A DNA stretch of 64,000 nt from Arthrobacter antibioticus (GTDB taxonomy: Bacteria; Actinomycetota; Actinomycetes; Actinomycetales; Micrococcaceae). Of this stretch, positions 34,660 through 44,188 are shown one piece after another. The notes under the pieces are model-generated. The model searched no databases. It was not told the origin of the DNA and worked only from the letters and a program-made list of their open reading frames with translations. A program made the position numbers and the translations under genes. Every line of letters begins with the position of its first letter. The stretch's first letter is position 1. The stretch is taken from contig NZ_JASISQ010000003.1 in the NCBI RefSeq assembly GCF_030063205.1, positions 442,776 to 506,775 on the forward strand. Direction: 5' to 3'.

Positions 34660-35694
34660 CTAAACCTCGGCAGTGCCCTGGTGGTGGCGCAGACGCCACG
34701 CTCCGCTGTCTCGCTGCCACAGAGAACTCCGTATCGAAGATCTAGGCTGCGAGCTCTTCTCAACCTGCGCAACGCTGCGGTAGCTCAGAAGAGCCGTTAC
34801 GGTATCAATCTTGACCAACGAAAGGACTTCCAGGTCTGTGCTGGTAGCTTCCTCATCCTGGAGCATATCCAGGATCTCCTGCCGGGACCAGCGCCGCCCT
34901 GAGACACCAATTTCTTCAAAATCTGGATGCAAAAGTTCCCCCGTACGCAGTGGATCTGCACGAACAGCCGGGTCCAGAAGCTCACGCTCAAGTTCCACGA
35001 CCGTTTCTAAGCCATCCTCAGCGCGAGCGGTAAAGGCCGGATCGGCCTCGTCGTCCAACATGGAAAACAGGTCGGGCTGTTCAAGTTCGTCCAGCAGCAG
35101 CCTGCCCTGGGCGGGGACAACGGAGTCAGGGTTCTTTGAAGCATGGGAGAAGCTGCCAGCACTCTTGCCTGCCTCGGCACTGCCGTTGGCTGAAGCCGAG
35201 CTGGCTTGTTCGGAAGTGGTCTGTGCCGAACCCGGGTAGCCCGGGCCCTGCTCCGGGGCCCGCTTGGCCTGGTAAGCAGTGGCAGCCGCACGTGCCCGGT
35301 CATCTGCGGCCTCATTGAGCTCGTGGCCGGCATGGCCCTTGACCCATTCAAAAGTGAATTTACGGCCTTTGATTACGGCGTCGATCTCTTTAAGGATCTC
35401 AACGTTCAACACTGGTTTACCGTCAGACTTGCGCCAACCTTTACGCTTCCAACCGGGCATCCACTTCGTGACGCTATTGATGACGTACTGGCTGTCACAG
35501 AGAATGTGCAGCGGCTCCTCCGGCAAGTGCGCTGTGGAGATGAAGAGGTCTAGCACTGCCATGAGCTCACCCATGTTGTTGGTGCCGTGCGGCCAGCCAC
35601 CTGCCCGCCAGCAGTTCTCATCAACGTACCAAGCCCAGCCAGCGGGACCGGGATTCCCTAACGCCGAACCATCGGCAGCAGCAACAATTGTCAT
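34660..35694 (-). CDS. rnhA: RNase HI fused to a DUF4440-like domain
   Basis: A 344-residue two-domain protein. Residues 1-150 are type 1 ribonuclease HI: ADGSALGNPGPAGWAW (first Asp), NMGELMAVL (Glu), CDSQYVIN (Asp) and NEAADDRARAAA (last Asp), with the handle region KWMPGWKRKGWRKSDG. It degrades the RNA of RNA-DNA hybrids. A Ser/Ala/Gly-rich linker (about residues 155-215) leads to a C-terminal domain (ERELLDPAVRADPLRTGELLHPDFEEIGVSG) that looks like DUF4440/NTF2. The linker length suggests independent domains. The function of the second domain is unknown. Confidence 0.85.
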   Translation of the reverse strand: MTIVAAADGSALGNPGPAGWAWYVDENCWRAGGWPHGTNNMGELMAVLDLFISTAHLPEEPLHILCDSQYVINSVTKWMPGWKRKGWRKSDGKPVLNVEILKEIDAVIKGRKFTFEWVKGHAGHELNEAADDRARAAATAYQAKRAPEQGPGYPGSAQTTSEQASSASANGSAEAGKSAGSFSHASKNPDSVVPAQGRLLLDELEQPDLFSMLDDEADPAFTARAEDGLETVVELERELLDPAVRADPLRTGELLHPDFEEIGVSGRRWSRQEILDMLQDEEATSTDLEVLSLVKIDTVTALLSYRSVAQVEKSSQPRSSIRSSLWQRDSGAWRLRHHQGTAEV

Positions 35695-35911
35695 AAGTCC
35701 ATACTTTCAGACTCCACTGACATTCACCGACACCAGAATGATTGTTGCCTCATGCAACAGGTGTGCTGATCAGCCAAAATTCGTTCCCCCAGAATTTAAG
35801 ACTTGTTGAGAAAGAAAAGACGGGGCCACAATCGTGACCCAAAATAAAAGAGGAACTTCACCGGATTCACAATCGGTTCAATTCCAACCATCATGGCCCG
35901 CTTGTCTTCGG

Positions 35912-36616
35912 CTAAGAATCTGGAGCTTCGAGCGGCCTTGTATGATCAGTCCAAACACTGCCATCAAAATACCGAAGAATTCGTTCGCCAGACATTGGAT
36001 ACCAACCCGGGGCCGCAGCAGACCTACTCTGGACCAATTGTTCCTCCAGTGAATCTGTTCGTATTGCACGTTTTGAATCACTCTGGATAGATTTTTCGGC
36101 AGCTATACGTTTTTTTAGTTCTAAGGCTTCTGCTTTCACCTGCAGTTGGGCGGCAGTGCGACTTTGAACCTGCATGGTCCAGCTTTGCCCATCCCAGTAG
36201 CGCGCAGTCATCCCTGACATCTCTACGTACCAGCCTGCAGCAGTATCCGCCGAGGAAACAGCTCTGCGAAGCAGTGCCACTGCGGTACCAACGAGCAGAC
36301 GATCTTTAGTCGGTGGCGGAATAATTTTATTCAACCACAAGGTTTCAACGTAAGCCTTCGCATTTTCCTGAGTGCGACGACCGGCAGCGACTTCTTGGTC
36401 TGCCCACTCGCATAGGCGAGCAAATTCAGCGTCTAGGACTGCTTGAAGTTGCAGCTGTTGCTGCACTTGCATTTGTTGCAATTGTGCATGAGCAAGCTGG
36501 GCCTGAATGCCCGTGTTGTAAGCAATCTGGCGTTGAACTTTTAATTGCTGACGCCCGGTAACGAAACTGCCGGTATTTACAGCTGTGTTCAACCGGTTGC
36601 CCTTCATTTTTCCCAT
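35912..36616 (-). CDS. Protein with two DUF2510-like WYxxxG repeats
   Basis: A 234-residue protein of unknown function. The N-terminal part is a Gln-rich helix (HAQLQQMQVQQQLQLQAVLD, probable coiled coil). Two short tryptophan repeats follow: AGWYVEMSGMTARYWDGQSW (about residues 130-149) and APGWYPMSGERILRYFDGSVW near the C-terminus. The second is a standard DUF2510; the first is a diverged copy. I start at ATG 36614-36616 because GGAG lies 5 nt upstream; the frame also allows TTG 36634. The gene is less GC-rich than its neighbours. The 217-bp stretch 35695-35911 beyond its stop holds no gene I can see. Confidence 0.65.
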   Translation of the reverse strand: MGKMKGNRLNTAVNTGSFVTGRQQLKVQRQIAYNTGIQAQLAHAQLQQMQVQQQLQLQAVLDAEFARLCEWADQEVAAGRRTQENAKAYVETLWLNKIIPPPTKDRLLVGTAVALLRRAVSSADTAAGWYVEMSGMTARYWDGQSWTMQVQSRTAAQLQVKAEALELKKRIAAEKSIQSDSKRAIRTDSLEEQLVQSRSAAAPGWYPMSGERILRYFDGSVWTDHTRPLEAPDS

Positions 36617-36723
36617 GTATTCTCCGTAATCCAAGCCTGAAAACGATTATATACACAGGCTCAGGAACAGCAATGATTAGCCACAATTTCGGATCTCAAC
36701 GCACACGATACTGCGGGCATGCA

Positions 36724-36756
36724 AAAGGCGCCCTTGCCAAGTGCAAAGGCGCCTTT
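36724..36756 (-). terminator. Intrinsic terminator after groEL
   Basis: Arms AAAGGCGCC (36724-36732) and GGCGCCTTT (36748-36756). On the minus strand, the direction of groEL, the stem ends in CCTTTTGC. It lies 30 bp beyond the groEL stop. Confidence 0.8.
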
Positions 36757-36785
36757 CGCGTAGAACTGAGGAACAAGCTGGGAGA

Positions 36786-38474
<1,689 letters not shown>

Positions 38475-38589
38475 TCATTGCGGCGCCCGCGACGGACGGA
38501 TACCCAGCCACTGATCTATTTACAGTGGCCGAGAACCCTCGCCCAATGAGGAAAGTTTAATCCTCCGACGGCGGTTGGACAGCTAATAA

Positions 38590-38616
38590 TTAGCAGTCGC
38601 CACCTCAGAGTGCTAA
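38590..38616 (-). promoter_or_regulatory. CIRCE element 1 (HrcA operator)
   Basis: TTAGCAGTC-N9-GAGTGCTAA matches the CIRCE consensus TTAGCACTC-N9-GAGTGCTAA with one mismatch (G for C in the left arm). It is 174 bp upstream of the groEL ATG. Confidence 0.92.
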
Positions 38617-38624
38617 GTCAATAA

Positions 38625-38651
38625 TTAGCACTCGATACAGCAGAGTGCAAG
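38625..38651 (-). promoter_or_regulatory. CIRCE element 2 (HrcA operator)
   Basis: TTAGCACTC-N9-GAGTGCAAG: perfect left arm, two changes in the outer right arm. It is separated from element 1 by 8 bp, giving a tandem HrcA site upstream of groEL. Confidence 0.88.
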
Positions 38652-38929
38652 CGCAGAGGCCGGTATGAGCTTGAGGCGAACGCGTCTCAAGCAGCTAAGA
38701 GGTCATAATCATGGGCAGCATCTCCACTCCGTGGGCACGCGACACTGGCAGAAGCGACCGTATAGACCCATGTCTAGGTCACTTTCTTAGAACTTCAGTG
38801 TCCTGCACTTCCGGCTGGACCCCCAAGCGGATATTGTGAGGTCTGTAAGTATTCCGATGCACGCATACGCAAGTGACACCCACTGCCCCGGCAGCGACGC
38901 GTGCCACAGCTCAAGCACCAGGAGACACC
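38652..38929. other. Intergenic region between groEL control sites and the TM2 gene
   Basis: No gene is supported here. The stretch contains a small inverted repeat CTTGAG...CTCAAG (near 38670-38692) and the upstream promoter of the TM2 gene. The ribosome site AGGAGA for that gene lies at 38920-38925. Confidence 0.4.
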
Positions 38930-39409
38930 TTGACTGAGAACATTAAGCCAGAGCACACCCCCGAACAACCGGGCACTCCCAATGACATCCCCGCAGGCTA
39001 CGACGCGCCCGCCAAGACGGGCTATGAAACCCCTAGTTATCAAGCACCTGCTGCACCGGTAGCTCCCGAAGCGCCAGCTTACGAACAGCCCACCTACCAG
39101 CAGCCCGGGGCGCAGCAGGGCTACCCGCAGCAAAATATGCAGCAGCCTTACCAACAGCCTGCCTACAACGCAGCTCCGGGTACCGAGCAGAAGTCAAAGG
39201 TTGTTGCAGGTATTTTGGGTATCCTGCTTGGCGCTTGGGGCATCCATCGCTTCTACTTGGGAGACATCAAAATGGGCGTCATCCAGATAATCGTCACGGT
39301 TCTCACTTTTGGACTCGGTGGCATCTGGGGATTCATCGAAGGCATCATGATCCTCGTAGGGGCCGACCCGTTTAAGGTGGATGTCAATGGTGTTCCGCTG
39401 AAGGACTAG
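38930..39409 (+). CDS. TM2 domain membrane protein with Pro/Gln/Tyr-rich N-terminus
   Basis: A 159-residue protein starting at TTG 38930, directly behind AGGAGA. Residues 1-85 are low-complexity, rich in Pro, Gln, Tyr and Ala (EQPTYQQPGAQQGYPQQN), probably disordered and cytoplasmic. Residues 90-145 form a TM2 domain: GILLGAWGIHRFYLGDIKMG and a second helix ending in GGIWGFIEGIMILVG, with the usual HRFYLG turn. Biochemical function unknown. The frame is open back to 38873, but that part has no ribosome site. Confidence 0.85.
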   Translation: MTENIKPEHTPEQPGTPNDIPAGYDAPAKTGYETPSYQAPAAPVAPEAPAYEQPTYQQPGAQQGYPQQNMQQPYQQPAYNAAPGTEQKSKVVAGILGILLGAWGIHRFYLGDIKMGVIQIIVTVLTFGLGGIWGFIEGIMILVGADPFKVDVNGVPLKD

Positions 39410-39436
39410 TTTCCGCATTCACACCTGCACCACGCA

Positions 39437-39497
39437 CGCGAGAAGCCACTTATGGTGTTCAAAACCCGGTTTTGGACACCATAAGTGGCTTCTCGCG
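39437..39497. terminator. 30-bp near-perfect hairpin between convergent genes
   Basis: Arms start CGCGAGAAGCCACTTATGGT (39437) and end at 39497 with its complement. The 30-bp arms have one mismatch and almost no loop. It separates the convergent TM2 and LytR_C genes by 27 and 11 bp, and probably acts as a bidirectional terminator. Confidence 0.7.
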
Positions 39498-39508
39498 TTG
39501 AAGAGCGT

Positions 39509-40108
39509 TTAGGCGCCTGGCCCAAGAACCACGGCCAGCGGAATTCCGAGCTCAGCGGTATCAACCAGCACCGTAATCTTTAGCACCGCGCCTAGCTCAT
39601 CCGCGTTGGCTTTCTGCTCAATGCCGTTGTAGAAAATAACCGATGTGTTTTGACGCTGCCCTGCCCAGTTGGCCGACTGGGCGACTGCCCAACCGTCGGC
39701 CGTAACAAGCCCCGAATATCGGGCAGCCAGCCCGGGGGTGCCCGTTGCGTTGAATATTGCTACGGGAGCGCTCTTATCAACAACGGAATCCGGCGCAGCC
39801 TCAGTAGTCGTTTCAGGTTCCGGAGCCGGCGTTTCCACAGCGGTAGTAGCAGGAGCCTCGGTGGTGGCCTCTGCTGCCGCGCTTTCGGCCGGAACGGAGG
39901 TGGTTTTCGCAACAACCGGCGCGCTCGTAGTGTTGAGCATCTTAGGCATGATGATAAATGCCAACAGCCCAATACACAGAGCCACAACACCAAAGATCAT
40001 CAGCGGCATTAGGGAGCGCCCTTGCGGATCCATCGAAGCCCGGTGAACGCCGTGGCGTGCCGAGCTTTCCTCTACGGCGTCGAATTCATCCCGCGGGTAT
40101 TTACTCAT
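39509..40108 (-). CDS. LytR_C domain membrane-anchored protein
   Basis: A 199-residue protein. One transmembrane helix near the N-terminus (MPLMIFGVVALCIGLLAFII, about residues 34-53) is followed by a Thr/Ala/Pro/Glu-rich spacer (residues 60-110), and then a C-terminal LytR_C domain (VAIFNATGTPGLAARYSGLV onward). LytR_C domains occur at the end of LytR-CpsA-Psr enzymes; here the catalytic LCP domain is absent. It is upstream of nothing obvious and follows the DUF3263 gene by about 40 bp on the same strand. A cell-envelope role is likely. Confidence 0.82.
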   Translation of the reverse strand: MSKYPRDEFDAVEESSARHGVHRASMDPQGRSLMPLMIFGVVALCIGLLAFIIMPKMLNTTSAPVVAKTTSVPAESAAAEATTEAPATTAVETPAPEPETTTEAAPDSVVDKSAPVAIFNATGTPGLAARYSGLVTADGWAVAQSANWAGQRQNTSVIFYNGIEQKANADELGAVLKITVLVDTAELGIPLAVVLGPGA

Positions 40109-40149
40109 TGTGCAGTGCTGTCCTTGTGGGTGCGTTGGGTGAGGTGGCG

Positions 40150-40458
40150 TCAGTTGCCCAGCCGGCGCGCGGACCGGGCCTGTTGACGTGACACACGTAG
40201 TCTACGCAACCGTTTGACCAGCATGGGGTCATAAGTCAATGCAGCTTCCGTGTCGATCAACGCGTTCAGCACTTGGTAGTAGTGAGTTGCTGAAAGGTCG
40301 AACATGTCGCGGATGGCTTGTTCCTTGGCACCAGCGTACTTCCACCACTGCCGTTCAAGGTCAAGCATCTGAGAGTCACGTTCGGTGATGCCGCCTTGAA
40401 TTACCGGTGCTGCGGCAGGGCCCACCGAGTCTTGCTCGTGCCGGATAGCATCGGCCAC
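40150..40458 (-). CDS. DUF3263 family protein
   Basis: A protein of about 102 residues with the DUF3263 core: ITERDSQMLDLERQWWKYAG, KEQAIRDMFDLSATHYYQVLNALID and a basic tail LVKRLRRLRVSRQQARSARR. The family looks like a small helix-turn-helix DNA-binding protein of actinobacteria. I choose GTG 40456-40458, which has AGGGAGG just upstream, over the longer ATG 40515, which has no ribosome site. Probably co-transcribed with the LytR_C gene downstream, a common pairing. Confidence 0.8.
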   Translation of the reverse strand: MADAIRHEQDSVGPAAAPVIQGGITERDSQMLDLERQWWKYAGAKEQAIRDMFDLSATHYYQVLNALIDTEAALTYDPMLVKRLRRLRVSRQQARSARRLGN

Positions 40459-40618
40459 AATAGCCTCCCTTGAAAATTGCGCATAGGGCCATGATTCATG
40501 ACCCGCTCTGTCCATAATAAGGGCGAATCACAACTATGTCATTTGAGCTCCTGTGGAAAGTCTCTGTGCATGCTCCGGGTGTGCGGGAATGGACGTACAC
40601 CTCCTTGCATGAAGCACA

Positions 40619-41386
40619 ATGGAAACCATGGAAAGCACACCCGGACTCTTTGACCTACCGGCACAAGACCCGTGGGACTCGCAGCAACTGCATGCTTTGG
40701 CCGCATTGCGGAACGATCCCTTGGGCCAAATGGCTTCCGATTGGGCTGCGGCGCTGGCTCCGCTGGATGCCACCTTGCGCAGCTTAGGGGCCATGTTGAC
40801 CAAGGAGTACGACGCCGGAACTCGCTTCCTGCCACCGCCCACCCAGGTGCTGCGTGCGTTGAGCACACCCATGGTGGACGTCAAAGTTTTGGTCGTTGGC
40901 CAAGATCCTTACCCAACACCGGGACACTCTGTGGGTTTAGCATTCGCAGTTGATAAATCTACACGTCCGCTACCCCGCAGCTTGAAGAACATTTATAAGG
41001 AGCTGAGTTCTGACTTGGGCTTCCCCGCAGCCGCTCATGGCGATCTCAGCGCGTGGGCCAACCAAGGCGTTCTCTTGCTGAACAGGGTCCTGACGGTAGC
41101 CCCCGGCGCAGCCGGTTCGCACCGCAGACGCGGGTGGGAGGAAGTCACGGAGGCAGTCATCACAACCCTTGTCGCCAGAAAAAAGCCTCTGGTGAGTGTT
41201 CTCTGGGGCAAGGATGCGCAACGTCTAGCCCCGCTATTGGAGGGCACTGCTGTGATCGAGTCGGCTCACCCGAGTCCGCTTTCAGCCTCGCGAGGCTTCT
41301 TTGGCTCTAAACCTTTTAGCCGTGTAAACAATCTGCTTGTAGCTCAAGGCGCTTCACCGATCGACTGGATGATCCCCGTGGCCTAG
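40619..41386 (+). CDS. ung: Uracil-DNA glycosylase, family 1
   Basis: A 255-residue enzyme that excises uracil from DNA. Catalytic loop GQDPYPTPGHSVGLAF carries the general-base Asp; HPSPLSASRGFFGSKPFSRVN is the minor-groove loop with the catalytic His. The usual GQDPYH reads GQDPYP, as in many actinobacteria. ATG 40619 and ATG 40628 are both possible starts. The gene is alone on its strand, followed directly by the iron box of the siderophore-interacting gene. Confidence 0.94.
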   Translation: METMESTPGLFDLPAQDPWDSQQLHALAALRNDPLGQMASDWAAALAPLDATLRSLGAMLTKEYDAGTRFLPPPTQVLRALSTPMVDVKVLVVGQDPYPTPGHSVGLAFAVDKSTRPLPRSLKNIYKELSSDLGFPAAAHGDLSAWANQGVLLLNRVLTVAPGAAGSHRRRGWEEVTEAVITTLVARKKPLVSVLWGKDAQRLAPLLEGTAVIESAHPSPLSASRGFFGSKPFSRVNNLLVAQGASPIDWMIPVA

Positions 41387-41405
41387 ACTGGTTAGGATCA
41401 CCTAA
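41387..41405 (+). promoter_or_regulatory. DtxR/IdeR iron box
   Basis: ACTGGTTAGGATCACCTAA matches the 19-bp consensus TTAGGTTAGGCTAACCTAA at 14 positions, with the right-hand TTAGG..A.CCTAA nearly intact. It follows the ung stop and precedes the siderophore-interacting protein gene by 57 bp. The iron repressor is encoded at 7.4-8.1 kb. Confidence 0.7.
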
Positions 41406-41462
41406 CTTCGCGCTATTGACGCGCTCACCACGCCGGGCTCTGCCCAGCCCAAGGAGCCCACT

Positions 41463-42317
41463 GTGACATCCCCAGACACTGCCGCCGCTGAAACCCCGGC
41501 CCGCACCACCCGGCCACGCGCTCAAATCACCCTTGAAGTTCTTCGCAAAGAACAGCTCAGCCCGCACATGGTGCGCATCATTGCCGGAGGCCCGGAGCTG
41601 GCGAAATTTGAGGCCAAGGACGCCACCGACATGTATGTAAAGATACATTTCCTGCGCCCTGATGTGGAGTACGCCGAGCCCGTGGACGTGTTCGCACTGC
41701 GAGAGGTGATGCCGCGTGAACACTGGTCAGTCACCCGCACTTATACCGTCCGCTGGATCAACATGGCCGCCAAGGAGATCGCCATCGACTTCGTAGTACA
41801 CGGTGAGTCCGGACTTGCAGGGCCGTGGGCCGCGGCTGCAGCACCGGGTGAGCGCATCATATTCGTTGGCCCAGGCGGCGCCTATAAACCCAATCCCGAT
41901 GCCGATTGGCACCTCTTTGTGGGGGACGAATCTGCCCTCCCGGCGATAGCCTGCGCACTTGAATCACTCCCGAACGATGCCCGCGGCCACGCATATATCG
42001 AAGCAGACACGGCGGCAGACATCCAGCCCATGGCCAAGCCCGACGGCGTAGAACTGACCTGGGTTTTCCGCAACGGCACCGCGCCAGATAAATGCACGCT
42101 GCTTCTAGATGCTGTTACCAACGGAGCATGGCCAGCCGGTACCGTAGATGCCTTCGTCCACGGTGAACGCGAGTGTATGAAGGCGTTGCGCGATCTACTG
42201 TTCAAGCAGCGTGGACTTGAGCGTTCACAAGTATCCCTGTCGGGATACTGGGCTTATGGCCGCAACGAGGACAACTTTCAAGCCGAAAAGCGTGAGCCCA
42301 TCGGCAAGATCCTCTGA
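41463..42317 (+). CDS. Siderophore-interacting protein (FAD-dependent ferric-siderophore reductase)
   Basis: A 284-residue protein of the SIP/ViuB family, which reduces ferric siderophores in the cytoplasm to release iron. FAD-binding segment HWSVTRTYTVRW (about residues 90-101), SIP C-terminal domain with HLFVGDESALPAIACALESL and the family ending SGYWAYGRNEDNFQAEKREPIG. GTG 41463 is the start. The iron box upstream implies derepression under iron limitation. Confidence 0.9.
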   Translation: MTSPDTAAAETPARTTRPRAQITLEVLRKEQLSPHMVRIIAGGPELAKFEAKDATDMYVKIHFLRPDVEYAEPVDVFALREVMPREHWSVTRTYTVRWINMAAKEIAIDFVVHGESGLAGPWAAAAAPGERIIFVGPGGAYKPNPDADWHLFVGDESALPAIACALESLPNDARGHAYIEADTAADIQPMAKPDGVELTWVFRNGTAPDKCTLLLDAVTNGAWPAGTVDAFVHGERECMKALRDLLFKQRGLERSQVSLSGYWAYGRNEDNFQAEKREPIGKIL

Positions 42318-42351
42318 AGTCACCCACTGCGGGCGTAGCGCCCGAAGTTGA

Positions 42352-44118
42352 TTAACGCCTGCGGTTGCTGCGCTTGTCCTTAAGCCCGTTGCTGCGTGTG
42401 AATGGCCTGGCAGCATTATCCCCAAGCACCACTCCCGCAGCAACGGCAAGGATGATCACCAAAGCGTTGAAAATGCCGACGGCCCCGATCGCTGAATCTT
42501 CTGGTGTCAGCGTCATAACAAACATGGCCCGGAAGATGGACAAACCTACCAGCAGGAATATTATGGATGGCACGGCCACGACTAGTTGCGGAGCATCCAA
42601 GCGCAGGGCAACAACACGGGCAAGCATGCCAATAACAACAGCGGCAACGGCCGGGGCAAAGCGGTCACCCAGTCCGATTTGCAGGCCGAAGTGAAAAACA
42701 ACGTAACCGGCCAGCGCCACCCCCATGGTGGGCAGCAGCAATCGAACCGCAGTTTGCTCAGCAATACAGATGGCCACGGTAGCCACGGCCACGAGCGCAA
42801 GCGCCCCATACAACGGCAGAGACGGCGTGAGAGTCTCAGCAACATTTAACCTGTCGGCCCCAAACATTGCACTTGAAACAAGGGCAACGGCGATGCCTGC
42901 CACAATGGCACCAAAAGTCAGAAAAGCCGAGAGGAAACGTCCCGCAGCTGTAACGGGGAACCCATTGATAGCATCTTGGACAGCAGAGACTAGACGCCCC
43001 GAGGGAAGCATCAGCAAAATTCCGCCGGCAACCACAATTGAGGGGCTCAACGGCACTTGCGCCATGAAACATAACACCGCCACAACTGTGACAATAAATG
43101 AGCTGCTGGCGGTGATGAAGAAGTCAGGTACCCGCCACTTTCCAAGGACTCTTGCCACCTGTCCGGCCATGAATATGGTCACGAAGGCAACCAGCATGCC
43201 GAAAGCAGTCCCACCAATGACACCTACAACGGCGGCCGCAAATACAGCCTCCGCCATTGAAACCATCCACCGTGGAAACGGCTTGGGCCTTTTGACTATG
43301 ACATCCAGGCGCCTGTGCGCTTCATCTCTGGAAACACCACCACTAGCAATATCTGTCACGAGCTCATGGATCTCCACCAAGCCTGCGTAGTTATTGGTCC
43401 AAGAACGCACCACCCGCAAAAGAGTGATGGGAACAGCATCCCTAGGCGCATAATTCAAAACTACCGACTGGTTGGTTATATCAACCTCAATGGTGCGCAG
43501 CCCCAGGGCTGCTGTGACAGCAATAATGCTTGTCTCAACTTCAAGTGCTCCGGCACCGTACCGGAACATGGTCTCAGCCAAACGAAGCGCTAAATCAATC
43601 GTCTTTCGGGCAGACTCTTCGGCCTTGCCAACTTGGATCGTGAAGTTTGCATAAGGAGTACCGGCGAGCCTGTCAACGATTGACATGGGCGCCGTAGGGG
43701 GAGCCTCACCCTGCACGAGTTTACGCAGCACGGTCCGTGCAGCCTTGTTGGGACGGGCAGGAGCCACCACAGGAATCAGCCCGGCTACAGGTGCCGTAGT
43801 GTTCTCACCCTTGGCCGCTTTGACTTTCTTTACCGAACGGCCGTGCCCACTTCCGGCGTGCACGGTTCCGTCTTGCACACTCCCGCCTTTGGCACTGCGG
43901 CCTTTGGTACTGCGGTCTTTGGTACTGCGCTCTGGTACTTTGATGCTTGGCACGCTGGCGTTCGGCACCTTGGTGCTTGGGACCTTACTGCGCTGGACTT
44001 TGCGGCCCTGACCATTATCGCCTTGACCGTTATCGTCCTGGGCCGCATCCTTGGAGGCGCCATCACGGTTGGAGTTGCCTGCAACGTCTTGGTCCCGGCT
44101 ACTGGGTGTGCTTGTCAT
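42352..44118 (-). CDS. ThrE-type threonine/serine exporter with repetitive N-terminus
   Basis: A 588-residue membrane protein of the ThrE family. Residues 150-270 are the cytoplasmic N-terminal domain (ETMFRYGAGALEVETSIIAV, then VEIHELVTDIASGGVSRDEAH). About ten helices follow from residue 280 on, including GGILLMLPSGRLVSAVQDAING, covering both ThrE domains. The first 120 residues are an unusual charged, repetitive extension made of five-residue units. ATG 44116-44118 follows AGGGAG. It should export threonine, serine or small peptides. Downstream of femX on the same strand, with a 70-bp gap. Confidence 0.85.
   Translation of the reverse strand: MTSTPSSRDQDVAGNSNRDGASKDAAQDDNGQGDNGQGRKVQRSKVPSTKVPNASVPSIKVPERSTKDRSTKGRSAKGGSVQDGTVHAGSGHGRSVKKVKAAKGENTTAPVAGLIPVVAPARPNKAARTVLRKLVQGEAPPTAPMSIVDRLAGTPYANFTIQVGKAEESARKTIDLALRLAETMFRYGAGALEVETSIIAVTAALGLRTIEVDITNQSVVLNYAPRDAVPITLLRVVRSWTNNYAGLVEIHELVTDIASGGVSRDEAHRRLDVIVKRPKPFPRWMVSMAEAVFAAAVVGVIGGTAFGMLVAFVTIFMAGQVARVLGKWRVPDFFITASSSFIVTVVAVLCFMAQVPLSPSIVVAGGILLMLPSGRLVSAVQDAINGFPVTAAGRFLSAFLTFGAIVAGIAVALVSSAMFGADRLNVAETLTPSLPLYGALALVAVATVAICIAEQTAVRLLLPTMGVALAGYVVFHFGLQIGLGDRFAPAVAAVVIGMLARVVALRLDAPQLVVAVPSIIFLLVGLSIFRAMFVMTLTPEDSAIGAVGIFNALVIILAVAAGVVLGDNAARPFTRSNGLKDKRSNRRR
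43880..44035 (-). repeat. 15-bp (five-residue) repeat array in the ThrE N-terminus
   Basis: About thirteen pentads can be read in phase, such as GDNGQ, RSKVP, STKVP, NASVP, SIKVP, ERSTK, DRSTK, GRSAK, GGSVQ. The units have diverged but keep the 15-bp period. The array sits in a basic, probably disordered, cytoplasmic tail. Confidence 0.75.
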
Positions 44119-44188
44119 TCATGCTCCCTGAGCCCTCGTTACCGGTGCTGGCGTCCTGATCCAATGACGCCTGCACCACAAAAAATAA

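Noticed and set aside
40619..41386. GQDPYP in uracil-DNA glycosylase as a catalytic defect
   Set aside because: The catalytic Asp and the HPSPLSA His are intact, and Pro at this position is common in actinobacterial Ung.
43880..44035. ThrE N-terminal repeats as a non-coding satellite
   Set aside because: The period is 15 bp and the frame is kept throughout, with a ribosome site before the ATG, so it is coding.
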